From: Rhizobium metallidurans
GTDB taxonomy: Bacteria > Pseudomonadota > Alphaproteobacteria > Rhizobiales > Rhizobiaceae
Assembly: GCF_014196505.1 (NCBI RefSeq)
Contig: NZ_JACIDW010000015.1
Span: 39,229 to 103,228, forward strand
Direction: 5' to 3'
DNA length: 64,000 nt
Of the stretch, positions 34,839 to 45,719 are shown one piece after another. A model generated the notes under the pieces. It was not told the origin of the DNA and ran no database searches. It was given only the letters and a program-made list of their open reading frames with translations. A program made the position numbers and the translations under genes. The first letter of the stretch is position 1. Every line of letters begins with the position of its first letter.

Positions 34839-36048
34839 ACTCCTTTGTGAGGTCGCAGGTCCAGACCGTTGCCGTGCCGTTTCCGAGACCGATTTCCACC
34901 TTTACCGGAATGTCCTGCTTTTTCATGACGTTGGAGGCAGCCTCCTCCGAGTAGCCTGCGTCACGTTCGCCATTGACGGCAACGCGCACGTCGCCGAACC
35001 AGATGGCGAGGCGGTCGCGGTCGGCCATTTCGCCTGATTTGCCGACGGCCATGACGATACGGCCCCAGTTGGCGTCCTCGCCGGCGGCCGCGGTCTTGAC
35101 CAGCGGCGAATTGGCGATCGACAGCGCGATCGTTTTGGCGGCGGCATCGCTTTCAGCGCCCGTCACGGTGATCTCGAGCATCTTGGTGGCGCCTTCGCCG
35201 TCGCGCACGACCTGCAGCGCCAGATCCTTGAGGAGATCGTTGAGCGCCGCGCGGAACGACGCGAGACGCGGATCGCCGGCCGTCTCGACGCGAACCTGGC
35301 CGTCCTCGGCGGCAGCACCGGTGGCAAACAGCATCAGCGTATCGGAGGTCGAGGTGTCGCTGTCGACGGTCATCGAGTTGAAGGTCGGATCGACGCCCTG
35401 AGACAGCATCGCCTGCAGCGCCGCGGGCGCGATGTCGGCGTCGGTGACGACGAAGGAGAGCATCGTCGCCATGTCCGGCGCGATCATGCCGGCGCCCTTG
35501 GCGATGCCGTTGATCGAGACCGCAACGCCGCCGATCTCTGCCGTGCGGGTCGCGACCTTCGGGTAGGTGTCGGTGGTCATGATCGCCTTGGCGGCTTCGA
35601 ACCAGAAATCGCCTGACGCGTCGGAATAAAGCGTGTCGAGCACGCCGGAAAACTTGGTGGCGTCGAGCGGCTCGCCGATGACGCCGGTGGAGGCGAGGAA
35701 GATCTCGCTCTCGGCGCAGCCGACGGCGGCGGCCGCGGACTTGGCGGTAAGCGCGGTCGCCTCACGACCCTTTACGCCGGTAAAGGCGTTGGCATTGCCG
35801 GAATTGACGACCACGGCACGCGCCACGCCACCGGGCAGGTTGGCGCGGCAGAAATCGACAGGCGCCGAAGGGCACTTGGAGCGGGTGAAGACACCGGCGA
35901 CGGCCGCCGGCTTGTCGAACACCATCATCAGCACGTCGGTCCGGTTCTTGTACTTGATCCCCGCCGAGGCGGTTGCCATGCGAACACCGCGCAGCGCGGG
36001 CATGGACACGAAGGTTTTGGGAGCGAGCGGGGAAACGGAACCGGACAT
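34807..36048 (-). CDS. argJ: Bifunctional glutamate N-acetyltransferase / ornithine acetyltransferase
   Basis: ArgJ recycles the acetyl group between acetylornithine and glutamate in arginine synthesis. The 413-residue protein has the family features VFTRSKCPSAPVDFCR, VVNSGNANAFTG and AKGAGMIAPDMATMLSF. In the last, the Ala-Thr bond is the self-cleavage site that yields two chains and exposes the catalytic threonine. The methionine at 36048 (MSGSVSPLAPKTF) is preferred to 36054 for ribosome-site spacing. A hairpin separates it from the upstream parvulin gene. Confidence 0.96.
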   Translation of the reverse strand: MSGSVSPLAPKTFVSMPALRGVRMATASAGIKYKNRTDVLMMVFDKPAAVAGVFTRSKCPSAPVDFCRANLPGGVARAVVVNSGNANAFTGVKGREATALTAKSAAAAVGCAESEIFLASTGVIGEPLDATKFSGVLDTLYSDASGDFWFEAAKAIMTTDTYPKVATRTAEIGGVAVSINGIAKGAGMIAPDMATMLSFVVTDADIAPAALQAMLSQGVDPTFNSMTVDSDTSTSDTLMLFATGAAAEDGQVRVETAGDPRLASFRAALNDLLKDLALQVVRDGEGATKMLEITVTGAESDAAAKTIALSIANSPLVKTAAAGEDANWGRIVMAVGKSGEMADRDRLAIWFGDVRVAVNGERDAGYSEEAASNVMKKQDIPVKVEIGLGNGTATVWTCDLTKEYVAINGDYRS

Positions 36049-36079
36049 GATCATCGACCTGGCATTGGAAGGATATGGA

Positions 36080-36102
36080 AGGGCCCGGAAAAACCGGGCC
36101 CT
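36080..36102 (-). terminator. Hairpin between the parvulin gene and argJ
   Basis: AGGGCCCGG and CCGGGCCCT form a perfect 9-bp stem with a five-base loop. On the minus strand it follows the parvulin stop by 12 bases, and TTCCATATCC comes next. The T-run is weak, so it may attenuate rather than fully terminate transcription into argJ. Confidence 0.65.
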
Positions 36103-36114
36103 CGATGGATGATA

Positions 36115-37002
36115 TTACTGCTGAGCCGGGGCGGCGGGCTCTTCGCCCGGCTGCGGCTTCTTGTTGGCGTCCTCGTAGCCCTTGCGCAGGGCTTCGTCCG
36201 TGATGTCGATCTTGGACTTTTCCTTGGCGGTGGCGAGAAGCGCGAGATACTTGTCGCGCATGACGAGCTGGCGAACCTGATCCTTGACCTGGTCGTAGGG
36301 CGGAGGAGCGGAGTCGCGCTTGTCCTCGACGAGGATGACGTGATAGCCGAAATCGGTCTTGATCGGGGTCTTGGTGTAGGTGCCCTTTTCAAGCGCGAAG
36401 GCCGCGTCCTCGAATTCCTTGACCATGCGTCCCTTGGTGAAATAGCCGAGATCGCCGCCGTCGGCCTTGTTCGGATCGGTGGACTTTTCCTTCGCCAGAT
36501 CGGCGAAGTTCTTGCCGGCGTCCAGCTGCTTGATGACGTCCTGGGCTTCGGCTTCCGTCTTCACCAGGATGTGGCGGGCGCGAACTTCTTCCTGCTTCGG
36601 AAGGGCGGCGACTTCCTTGTCGTAGCGAGCCTTGACGTCGGCGTCGGTGATCGTGTCGACGACGTACTTCTTGAAGTAGGCGTTATGCAGCTCGCGATCG
36701 GCGAGATACTGCATGCGCTTCTTGAACTCGGGCTGCTGGTCGAGCTTCTCGGCGGCCGCATCCTTGGCGAGCAGCTTCACGTCGATGGCGGCCGAAAGAG
36801 CCGCGACCTTCTTCTGGTCGTCGGGCAGCTGGCCCAGCTGCGGGTCGAGGTTGGCAACGGCCAGATCGAGTTCCGACTGCAGGATGTCGACGTCGCCGAC
36901 CTTGGCGACGACTGGATCCGGTTTGTCCTGCGCACGCACCGGTGCCTGAAACGCGACAAAAGCCGCAAGCGCCACGACGGCAAATTTGTTGTAATTCAAC
37001 AT
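36115..37002 (-). CDS. Periplasmic parvulin-type peptidyl-prolyl isomerase
   Basis: This 295-residue protein has a signal peptide (MLNYNKFAVVALAAFVAFQAPVRAQ), a SurA-like N-terminal chaperone region and a parvulin domain at about 140-235: VRARHILVKTEAEAQDVI, FADLAKEKSTDP, GGDLGYFTKGRMVKEFEDAAF and TDFGYHVILVEDKR. It catalyses proline isomerisation and likely helps fold exported proteins. The tail is Pro/Glu/Ala-rich. It is divergent from secA, the export motor, with 245 bases between, so the two may share regulation. Confidence 0.93.
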   Translation of the reverse strand: MLNYNKFAVVALAAFVAFQAPVRAQDKPDPVVAKVGDVDILQSELDLAVANLDPQLGQLPDDQKKVAALSAAIDVKLLAKDAAAEKLDQQPEFKKRMQYLADRELHNAYFKKYVVDTITDADVKARYDKEVAALPKQEEVRARHILVKTEAEAQDVIKQLDAGKNFADLAKEKSTDPNKADGGDLGYFTKGRMVKEFEDAAFALEKGTYTKTPIKTDFGYHVILVEDKRDSAPPPYDQVKDQVRQLVMRDKYLALLATAKEKSKIDITDEALRKGYEDANKKPQPGEEPAAPAQQ

Positions 37003-37247
37003 TCAATATTCCTTCACAGTTAAACCACCGGCTTCAACTTCGTGAATCGAGCCCGAAACAGCCATCAACACTGGAATGTGGCCTTTCTATATCAGCCAAA
37101 TCCGTTGACATCATTCGACCCCCCTCTTATCTGTCACGCAACCTCGCGTCCAGAAAAGTTTCCTGGCGTTTCGATACGTGCGCCCGAAATTCGGCCGGGC
37201 AGCACTTAAGGAAAGCCCGGGATGAATATTCAGAAAGGACCAGTCGT

Positions 37248-39956
<2,709 letters not shown>

Positions 39957-39980
39957 AGCCGGTTCGGGCATTGAAATCGA

Positions 39981-40014
39981 AGCCCTCGCGACAGGCATGT
40001 CGCGAGGGCTTTTT
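39981..40014 (+). terminator. Intrinsic terminator after secA
   Basis: AGCCCTCGCGAC and GTCGCGAGGGCT pair perfectly over 12 bp around AGGCAT, followed by TTTTC. It begins 24 bases after the secA stop and is a textbook intrinsic terminator. Confidence 0.92.
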
Positions 40015-40151
40015 CATGCGCGCATTCCGCCGCTTTTTCTCGCCAGGGGCAAAATCCACCCACAACTTGCAATTTCATGATCCGCCCGGAATTCAGCCGC
40101 AAAACAGTCGCTTTGTTCATCGAGCTTGCGGGCTGAAAGGGACCATCGACC

Positions 40152-41246
40152 ATGACGACGAATTCAACCCATCGCCCGAGAGATTCCCGCCCGCGCATCG
40201 CCATCCTGTTCGGCGGCCGGTCCCCCGAACACGACGTCTCCATCCTGTCGGCCGCCAACGTCGTCGCGGCCCTCGACGCCGACCGCTACGACGTGCTTCC
40301 GATCTTCCTGACCAGGGAGGGAAAATGGCTGCTTCTGCCCAAGGGTACGGCGCCTTCGGCGGCGGCCATGGTCGAGGAAGCGGTCGAGGTCAGCCTTGTT
40401 CCCGGCGGCCACGGCCGCATGCTCGCCATACCCCAGGGCGCGCAGCCTTATGAAGTGTTAGCGATCGACGTTCTCTTTCCCGTGCTGCATGGAATGCACG
40501 GCGAGGATGGTTCGGTCCAGGGGCTGGCATCCGTTGCCCGTGTGCCGCTCGCCGGCTGCGGGCTGGTCGGATCGGTCACCGCCATCGACAAGGACATCGC
40601 CAAGCGGCTGCTGCGGGATGCCGGGCTGCCCGTGGCGAAAGCGCTCTGCATCGAGCAGGACAGCGTGCCCTCCTTCGACGCCGCCGCGCGCGAACTCGGC
40701 CTGCCGCTCTTCATCAAGCCCGCCCGCCAGGGCTCCTCGGTCGGCGTCAGCAAGGTGAAGACGCAAGAGGACTTCGCCGCCGCCCTCGCGGAAGGTTTCA
40801 GGCATGACGGCAAGCTGCTCGCCGAGGAATTCATCGCCGGCCGCGAGATCGAGTTCAGCGTGCTCGAGCACGCGAACGGCGACATCACCGTCTCGCTGCC
40901 TGGCGAGATCGCGCCGGCCGAAAGCCACGGCTTCTACAGCTACGAGGCGAAATATGTCGACGAGGCCGGTGCGGCGCTGCGCGTGCCGGCGCAGCTGCCG
41001 AAGGCGATCGAGGACCGACTGCGCCGGACCGCGCGCCAGGCCTTCAAGGCGCTCGGCTGCGACGGCATGGCCCGCGTCGACTTCTTCCTGATGCCCGATA
41101 TGACCTTCGTCGTCAACGAACTCAACACCATCCCCGGCTTCACCAATATCAGCATGTACGCCAAGGCGATGGCGGCATCGGGCGTCGGCTATGCCGAGGT
41201 CCTCGATGTCCTGATCGACAGGGCGCTTGCGCGCGGCGGCGGCTGA
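40152..41246 (+). CDS. ddl: D-alanine--D-alanine ligase
   Basis: Ddl joins two D-alanines for the peptidoglycan stem peptide. The 364-residue ATP-grasp enzyme has the N-terminal IAILFGGRSPEHDVSILSA, LHGMHGEDGSVQG, LPLFIKPARQGSSVGVSKV and the metal-binding end MPDMTFVVNELNTIPGFTNISMY. Length is in the range of the longer Ddl type. It is placed away from a mur cluster, so this is likely the DdlA-type copy. The secA terminator separates it from the gene upstream. Confidence 0.95.
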   Translation: MTTNSTHRPRDSRPRIAILFGGRSPEHDVSILSAANVVAALDADRYDVLPIFLTREGKWLLLPKGTAPSAAAMVEEAVEVSLVPGGHGRMLAIPQGAQPYEVLAIDVLFPVLHGMHGEDGSVQGLASVARVPLAGCGLVGSVTAIDKDIAKRLLRDAGLPVAKALCIEQDSVPSFDAAARELGLPLFIKPARQGSSVGVSKVKTQEDFAAALAEGFRHDGKLLAEEFIAGREIEFSVLEHANGDITVSLPGEIAPAESHGFYSYEAKYVDEAGAALRVPAQLPKAIEDRLRRTARQAFKALGCDGMARVDFFLMPDMTFVVNELNTIPGFTNISMYAKAMAASGVGYAEVLDVLIDRALARGGG

Positions 41247-41347
41247 GGCTTCGAACTGGGGACGGGTTAAGCCGCTGCATCCCGTCACAACCGTTTCTTA
41301 ACCGTGTCATGCCACTACTCTAGGCACGATTTGCCAGAGAGTTTTGC

Positions 41348-42769
41348 GTGTCCATTATGGCGGTCATCGAGACGGCGGAGAAGATGCTACCGGCGAGCCT
41401 GCGTCCTGCGGGCGGTCGCCTGCTTCGCATGCTCGGCGATATCATGACCCGGCGCGGCGAGAAGGCCGCCGCCCAGCGCATGGCGCTCACCGCCTTCCTG
41501 ATCCGCATCGTCAGCGCCGCCCTCGCCTTCCTCGCGCAGATCGTGCTCGCGCGCATGATGGGCGAGTACGAATACGGCATCTTCGTCTTCGTCTGGGTGC
41601 TGATCGTCCTCTTCGGCGACCTCTCCTGCCTCGGCTTTCAAACCGTCATCGTCCGCTATCTGCCGCAGTACAAGGCATCCGGCGCCTTCGAGGAAATCCG
41701 CGGGCTGACCGGCACTGCCCGGCTTTTCGGCCTTCTGTCTGGGACCGCCATGCTCGCCATCGGCATGATCGGCCTCTATCTCTTCGGCGACCGCATCCAG
41801 GGCTACTATGTCGTGCCGATCTTCCTCGGCCTCCTCGCCATGCCGATGATCGCGCTCGGCGACATCCTGGAAGGCACCTCGCGCGCCAACCACTGGCCGG
41901 TCATGGCGCTGAGCCCCATCTATATCATCCGCCCGATCCTGATCATCGTCTGCATGCTGATCGCCATCGGTCTTGGCGCCCCGCGCACGGCGGTCACCGC
42001 CATGCAGGCGGCGCTCGTCGCCACCTACCTGACCGCGCTCGGCCAGTATGTGGCCACCCTCATCCGCCTGCGCCGGCATTATCGTCACGGCCCGAGCAAG
42101 ACCGATTTCCTGAGCTGGCTAAGCGTTGCCTTCCCGATCTTCCTGATCGAGGGCGTCAGCTTCCTGCTCACCAATTCCGATGTCGTCGTCGTCGGCATTT
42201 TCCTGGCGCCGCACGAGGTCGCCATCTACTTCGCCGCCGCCAAGACGATGGCACTCGTTCATTTCATCAACTTCTCGGTCAAGGCGGCGTCCGGGCCGCG
42301 CTTTTCCAGCATCATCGCCGAGGGCACCCGCGCCGAGCTCGCCGCCGCCGCCTTCGACGCGGCGCGATGGACCTTCTGGCCGGCACTGGCGGTCGGCCTT
42401 GTCGTCCTGGCATCGGGACACCTGCTGCTGTCGCTGTTCGGCGGCGCCTTCACGGCCGGTTACGTGCTGATGGCGATCCTTCTGACCGGCATTCTGGCCA
42501 AGGCGCTGGTCGGCCCGGCCGAGACGCTGCTGATGATGGCCGGAAAGCAGAACATCTGCGTCGCGGTCTATGCCGGGGCGCTGACGGCCAACATCACCCT
42601 CAACGTTCTCCTCATTCCCTATTTCGGCATCGAGGGCGCGGCGATCGCCACGGCCTCCGCCATGGGCGTCGAGGCCGTGCTTTTGCATCTCGCCGTGCGC
42701 CGCACGCTCGGCATCGCCCTCTTCGCCTTCGCCAGACCGGCCACCGCCGGCAACGACATGGAAGCCTGA
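41348..42769 (+). CDS. Lipopolysaccharide/polysaccharide flippase (MOP superfamily)
   Basis: This 473-residue protein has about 12-14 membrane segments after a polar N-terminus. The first conserved block is FLIRIVSAALAFLAQIVLARMMGEYEYG, typical of Wzx-like oligosaccharide flippases of the MOP superfamily. These move lipid-linked oligosaccharides across the inner membrane. The likely start is GTG at 41348; an ATG at 41357 is an alternative. The next gene begins five bases after its stop, so the flippase and acyltransferase-like gene form an operon without visible glycosyltransferases. Confidence 0.86.
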   Translation: MSIMAVIETAEKMLPASLRPAGGRLLRMLGDIMTRRGEKAAAQRMALTAFLIRIVSAALAFLAQIVLARMMGEYEYGIFVFVWVLIVLFGDLSCLGFQTVIVRYLPQYKASGAFEEIRGLTGTARLFGLLSGTAMLAIGMIGLYLFGDRIQGYYVVPIFLGLLAMPMIALGDILEGTSRANHWPVMALSPIYIIRPILIIVCMLIAIGLGAPRTAVTAMQAALVATYLTALGQYVATLIRLRRHYRHGPSKTDFLSWLSVAFPIFLIEGVSFLLTNSDVVVVGIFLAPHEVAIYFAAAKTMALVHFINFSVKAASGPRFSSIIAEGTRAELAAAAFDAARWTFWPALAVGLVVLASGHLLLSLFGGAFTAGYVLMAILLTGILAKALVGPAETLLMMAGKQNICVAVYAGALTANITLNVLLIPYFGIEGAAIATASAMGVEAVLLHLAVRRTLGIALFAFARPATAGNDMEA

Positions 42770-42773
42770 CAGC

Positions 42774-44051
42774 ATGGTGCGCAATCCTCCCGGAACCCAG
42801 ACCACCGACGCGACCACCAACCGCATGGTCCACGAGCTCGCATCGCTGGAATTCGGCATGCCGCAGGCCGAAGCCCGCGTCGAGATCGGCCGCCCCGGCC
42901 GCGAACTCTGCGTCTACTCGGGCAAGCTCGGCTACGACCTGCAGGACGAACTGGATTTTCTCTCCAACCGCGCGCTGGAGCCGAATGTCTTCTTCACCGG
43001 CCGCTTCCTGGCGCCGGCCATGCCGCGCCTCGACGACCGCGAGGTCAACTTCGCGCTGCTGCGCGACCACAACGAGACTCGCAGCCGCCTGCGCGTGCTG
43101 ATGCCGTTCTCGATCGAGAAGCCGGGCTTCGCCGTCGGTCCCTCGATCATCCGTGTCTGGGCCAACAGCTTCGCGCCGCTGGGCACGCCGCTGCTCGACG
43201 GCGAGGATGCCGCCGAAACGCTCGACAACCTGCTCGATGGCCTGACCGCCCGCGACCTGCGCATGCCCAGCATCCTGGTGCTGCCCGACCTCAGGCTGAA
43301 CGGCATCTTCGCCCGCATGATCCGCGCCGTCGCCATCGGCCGCAACCTGCCGATATCGACCACCAACCCCTATCTGCGCCCGATGCTGCAGAGCGACGAG
43401 GACGCCGTTTCCTATCTGCGCCAGTCTGTCTCCTCCTCGCACATGCGCGAAATGCGCCGGCAATGGCGCCTGCTCGAGGAAAAGGGGACAGTCGCCTACA
43501 GCGTCGCCCGCCAGCCGCGCGAAATCCACATGCGCTTCGAGGAATTCCTGGCGCTCGAGGCCGGCGGCTGGAAGGGCAAGCGCCGCAGCGCTCTGGTCAC
43601 CGACCGCCTGCACACGGCCTTTGCCCGCGAGGCGATCTCCAATCTCGCCGCCGTCGACGCCGTGCGTATCCACTCGATCGACGTCAACGGCAAGGCGATC
43701 GCCTCCACCGTCGTCCTGATGATGGGCGGCGAAGCCTATACGTGGAAGACCGCCTATGACGAGACCTATGCCCGCTACTCGCCTGGCAAGCTGCTCATGG
43801 GCGAACTCACCGAGTGGCACCTCGACGACGCCAACATCGTCCGCTCCGACTCTTGCGCGGTGCCCGACCATCCGATCATGAGCCGCTTCTGGCAGGAGCG
43901 CGAGGAAATGGGCACCGTCGTCATAGGCCTCAACCAGAACGCCGACCGAGACGTCCGCCAGGTCACCACCCAGCTCCACCTCTACAGCAGCACCCGCAAC
44001 GTGGCGAAGATGCTGCGGCAGAAGATCATGTCGCTGGCCGGGCGGGGGTGA
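42774..44051 (+). CDS. CelD/BcsL-FemAB-type acyltransferase (GNAT fold)
   Basis: This 425-residue cytoplasmic protein resembles the CelD/BcsL acetyltransferase group: FRxHNETRSRLRVLMPF-like and VWANSFAPLGTPLL in the first half. SSSHMREMRRQWRLLEEKG, FEEFLALEAGGWKGKRRSALV and ETYARYSPGKLLMGELTEWHLDD follow in the catalytic half. Relatives act in cellulose or exopolysaccharide synthesis and may add acyl groups to sugars. It directly follows a flippase, so it likely modifies the same glycan, but the product is unknown. Confidence 0.82.
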   Translation: MVRNPPGTQTTDATTNRMVHELASLEFGMPQAEARVEIGRPGRELCVYSGKLGYDLQDELDFLSNRALEPNVFFTGRFLAPAMPRLDDREVNFALLRDHNETRSRLRVLMPFSIEKPGFAVGPSIIRVWANSFAPLGTPLLDGEDAAETLDNLLDGLTARDLRMPSILVLPDLRLNGIFARMIRAVAIGRNLPISTTNPYLRPMLQSDEDAVSYLRQSVSSSHMREMRRQWRLLEEKGTVAYSVARQPREIHMRFEEFLALEAGGWKGKRRSALVTDRLHTAFAREAISNLAAVDAVRIHSIDVNGKAIASTVVLMMGGEAYTWKTAYDETYARYSPGKLLMGELTEWHLDDANIVRSDSCAVPDHPIMSRFWQEREEMGTVVIGLNQNADRDVRQVTTQLHLYSSTRNVAKMLRQKIMSLAGRG

Positions 44052-44123
44052 GGTTTGTGGGCCTCGAGAGCGGCCCCATCTGATGCCGACAGTACGCCGT
44101 CGTTGACGTCGTGCCTTGAGGCG

Positions 44124-44270
44124 CCCCCCTCTGTCCTGCCGGACATCTCCCCCACAAGGGGGGAGATCGACTCGTTACGAGGTTTTCGCCAAACGTTGAG
44201 GTCGGAGCGAGCGGGTGCGTCCTGCCAATCTCCCCACCTGTGGGGGAGATGCCCGGCAGGGCAGAGGGGG
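44124..44270. repeat. Rhizobial-type long imperfect inverted repeat
   Basis: The left arm (44124-44167) and right arm (44228-44270) are imperfect reverse complements of about 44 bases, separated by 60 bases. Each arm holds its own smaller palindrome of the ATCTCCCCC / GGGGGAGAT type, and the outer ends are CCCCCCTCTG and CAGAGGGGG. This pattern matches a class of intergenic palindromic repeats scattered through Rhizobiales genomes. It lies 72 bases after the acyltransferase gene, where it can also act as a transcription stop. Confidence 0.85.
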
Positions 44271-44744
44271 TATCACGCGGCAAAACCTGAATGAAAGGCG
44301 ACGGCCACAGACAGAGCGGCAACCACACACCACAAAACCCCGCGCCGGAGACCTCTCCGCGACGGCATGGCAGGATGGGAATGGGCAGGCGGTGGTCGGT
44401 GTAAAATAGAAGTGTCAGGCAATATCGCCTGCCCGATCGCATCGAGGCTTCCGGATATCCAGGCCGACAGGAGCGTCTCTCGGCCTTTCGCTTCCGGATG
44501 GATGAGAGGTCCTGACGACCGCAACATCCACCTTTCAACAACCATCACCGGACGCCGGGCTTGCGCCCTGATGTGTCAGATCCGGTTCGCGACCCGGCTC
44601 CCTGTCCAATGACGCCATCAGTATCGGCTGGACGATTGCAGCGGGGATGGATAGGAACGGTGAAATCCGCAAACGACTGATATCGCGGCGATTTCTTTCG
44701 CCGCGTAACAAAATTATCCCCGCGATTGGATCAGAAAACTATCT
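44271..44744. other. Long intergenic region before the Abi-like gene
   Basis: This 474-base stretch separates the inverted repeat from the end of the Abi-like gene. A frame at 44273-44548 (minus) lacks family features and I do not call it. The part from about 44630 on becomes A/T-richer. I see no integrase, RNA gene or further repeat. Confidence 0.45.
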
Positions 44745-45578
44745 CTAAGTCCTGTAAGCTTCCAACTCCGCGTGCAATATCGCGGCACTTGCCTCGATCG
44801 CCGCAATGTCGTCAGCGATTAGCCGATAAAGCGGTGTCTGGTCGCCAGGCGTGCGGGCTCCAAGGTGCTGCGCGATATACTTGATTGCAGCAACGGTCTC
44901 GGTGAACCTGTCATGAAGAACAGGCTCATGGTGAGCGAGCCTGTTGCGCGACTGGTAGATGATCTCAAGACTATCGGCGACGTCGGCGCGCTTTATTCGC
45001 TTGTTCGGGAACACCTTCTTGAGTGTCGGCCGCCAAAGCGTGTGCTCATAATCGGGACCGCACAAACGCTTCCAGATGTAGAAAGTCAGCTCGGCAATGA
45101 TCTTGCCATCGGTGACCTGGATATGCGTTCGACGGAGCTTGGACCTCTGCGTATGGGATAAGTTCACAGGGCGGCCATTCGGGAATGCCAGCGCGTCAAG
45201 GCCATGCTTGGTAGCCTGCGCAAGTTTGGCGTATTCGGCCCGACGCGCGCTATCTAGCGCCTGCACAATCTTGGTCTTCTCGCTTTCCTTCCAATGGAAA
45301 GGTGGCGGCGGGCTCAGAAGCCAGCCGGCCTGGCCGAAATGCTGCCCGAGATTTTCACAGATCGAGTTCCGCAAGGAAATCTCGATGACGGCGATTATAT
45401 TCATCAAATCGGCGCCGAGGCGCAGTGTCTTCTGATGGAATTCGATTGCAGCGCGGGCGTTACCGGTGAGCTGGTAAAGCTTGCCCAGCCTCTCGGGCGA
45501 CAGCAGCTTTGTGATCTCCGCTAAATCTGCATCCTCTATCGGCAAGTTGACGCTCCCGTCACTCTGACATATATTCAA
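44745..45578 (-). CDS. Abi-like protein with HEPN-type R-x4-H motif
   Basis: This 277-residue protein resembles the Abi-like (abortive infection) family: LSPERLGKLYQLTGNARAAIEFHQ, NIIAVIEISLRNSICENL, FYIWKRLCGPDYEHTLW and IYQSRNRLAHHEPVLH. The segment R-N-R-L-A-H near residue 214 fits the R-x4-H RNase motif of HEPN domains, which cut RNA in many toxin and phage-defence systems. No partner antitoxin gene is adjacent. The gene is A/T-richer than the core genes around it, which suggests transfer. Defence activity is inferred, not shown. Confidence 0.78.
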   Translation of the reverse strand: MNICQSDGSVNLPIEDADLAEITKLLSPERLGKLYQLTGNARAAIEFHQKTLRLGADLMNIIAVIEISLRNSICENLGQHFGQAGWLLSPPPPFHWKESEKTKIVQALDSARRAEYAKLAQATKHGLDALAFPNGRPVNLSHTQRSKLRRTHIQVTDGKIIAELTFYIWKRLCGPDYEHTLWRPTLKKVFPNKRIKRADVADSLEIIYQSRNRLAHHEPVLHDRFTETVAAIKYIAQHLGARTPGDQTPLYRLIADDIAAIEASAAILHAELEAYRT

Positions 45579-45579
45579 C

Positions 45580-45634
45580 CTCGAAAAGTCGAGATCAGAT
45601 TGGCAGTTTGCTTTCGAGCATTACGAATCCTCGA
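45580..45634. repeat. Repeated CTCGA/TCGAG half-sites upstream of the Abi-like gene
   Basis: Four copies of the same half-site occur as CTCGA (45580), TCGAG (45589), TCGAG (45614) and CTCGA (45630). They form two small hairpins, or alternatively longer pairings between the outer copies. They begin two bases before the start codon of the minus-strand Abi-like gene, so they could be an operator or a structured leader. The match is short and could be chance. Confidence 0.4.
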
Positions 45635-45647
45635 CTTCCCAAAATTG

Positions 45648-45673
45648 AAAAGGCGCTCCTCGGGGCGTCTTTT
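45648..45673 (-). terminator. Terminator hairpin after the acyl-CoA synthetase gene
   Basis: AAAAGGCGCTCC pairs with GGGGCGTCTTTT, with two G-T pairs. It is flanked by A- and T-rich tracts on both sides, so it can work in either direction. It lies 46 bases after the acyl-CoA synthetase stop on the minus strand. Confidence 0.8.
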
Positions 45674-45719
45674 CTTTTTAATCTAAGGGAAGTATCCGGC
45701 GCCACACAAGCCCGCTCCC

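Noticed and set aside
44273..44548. 91-codon minus-strand frame with a hydrophobic end
   Set aside because: No ribosome site or family features; it runs up to the inverted repeat and is likely chance.
45611..45640. tRNA 3'-end-like sequence (ACGAATCCTCGA) near the Abi-like gene, a possible attachment site
   Set aside because: The loop is too long for a T arm and no matching acceptor stem or intact tRNA was found nearby.
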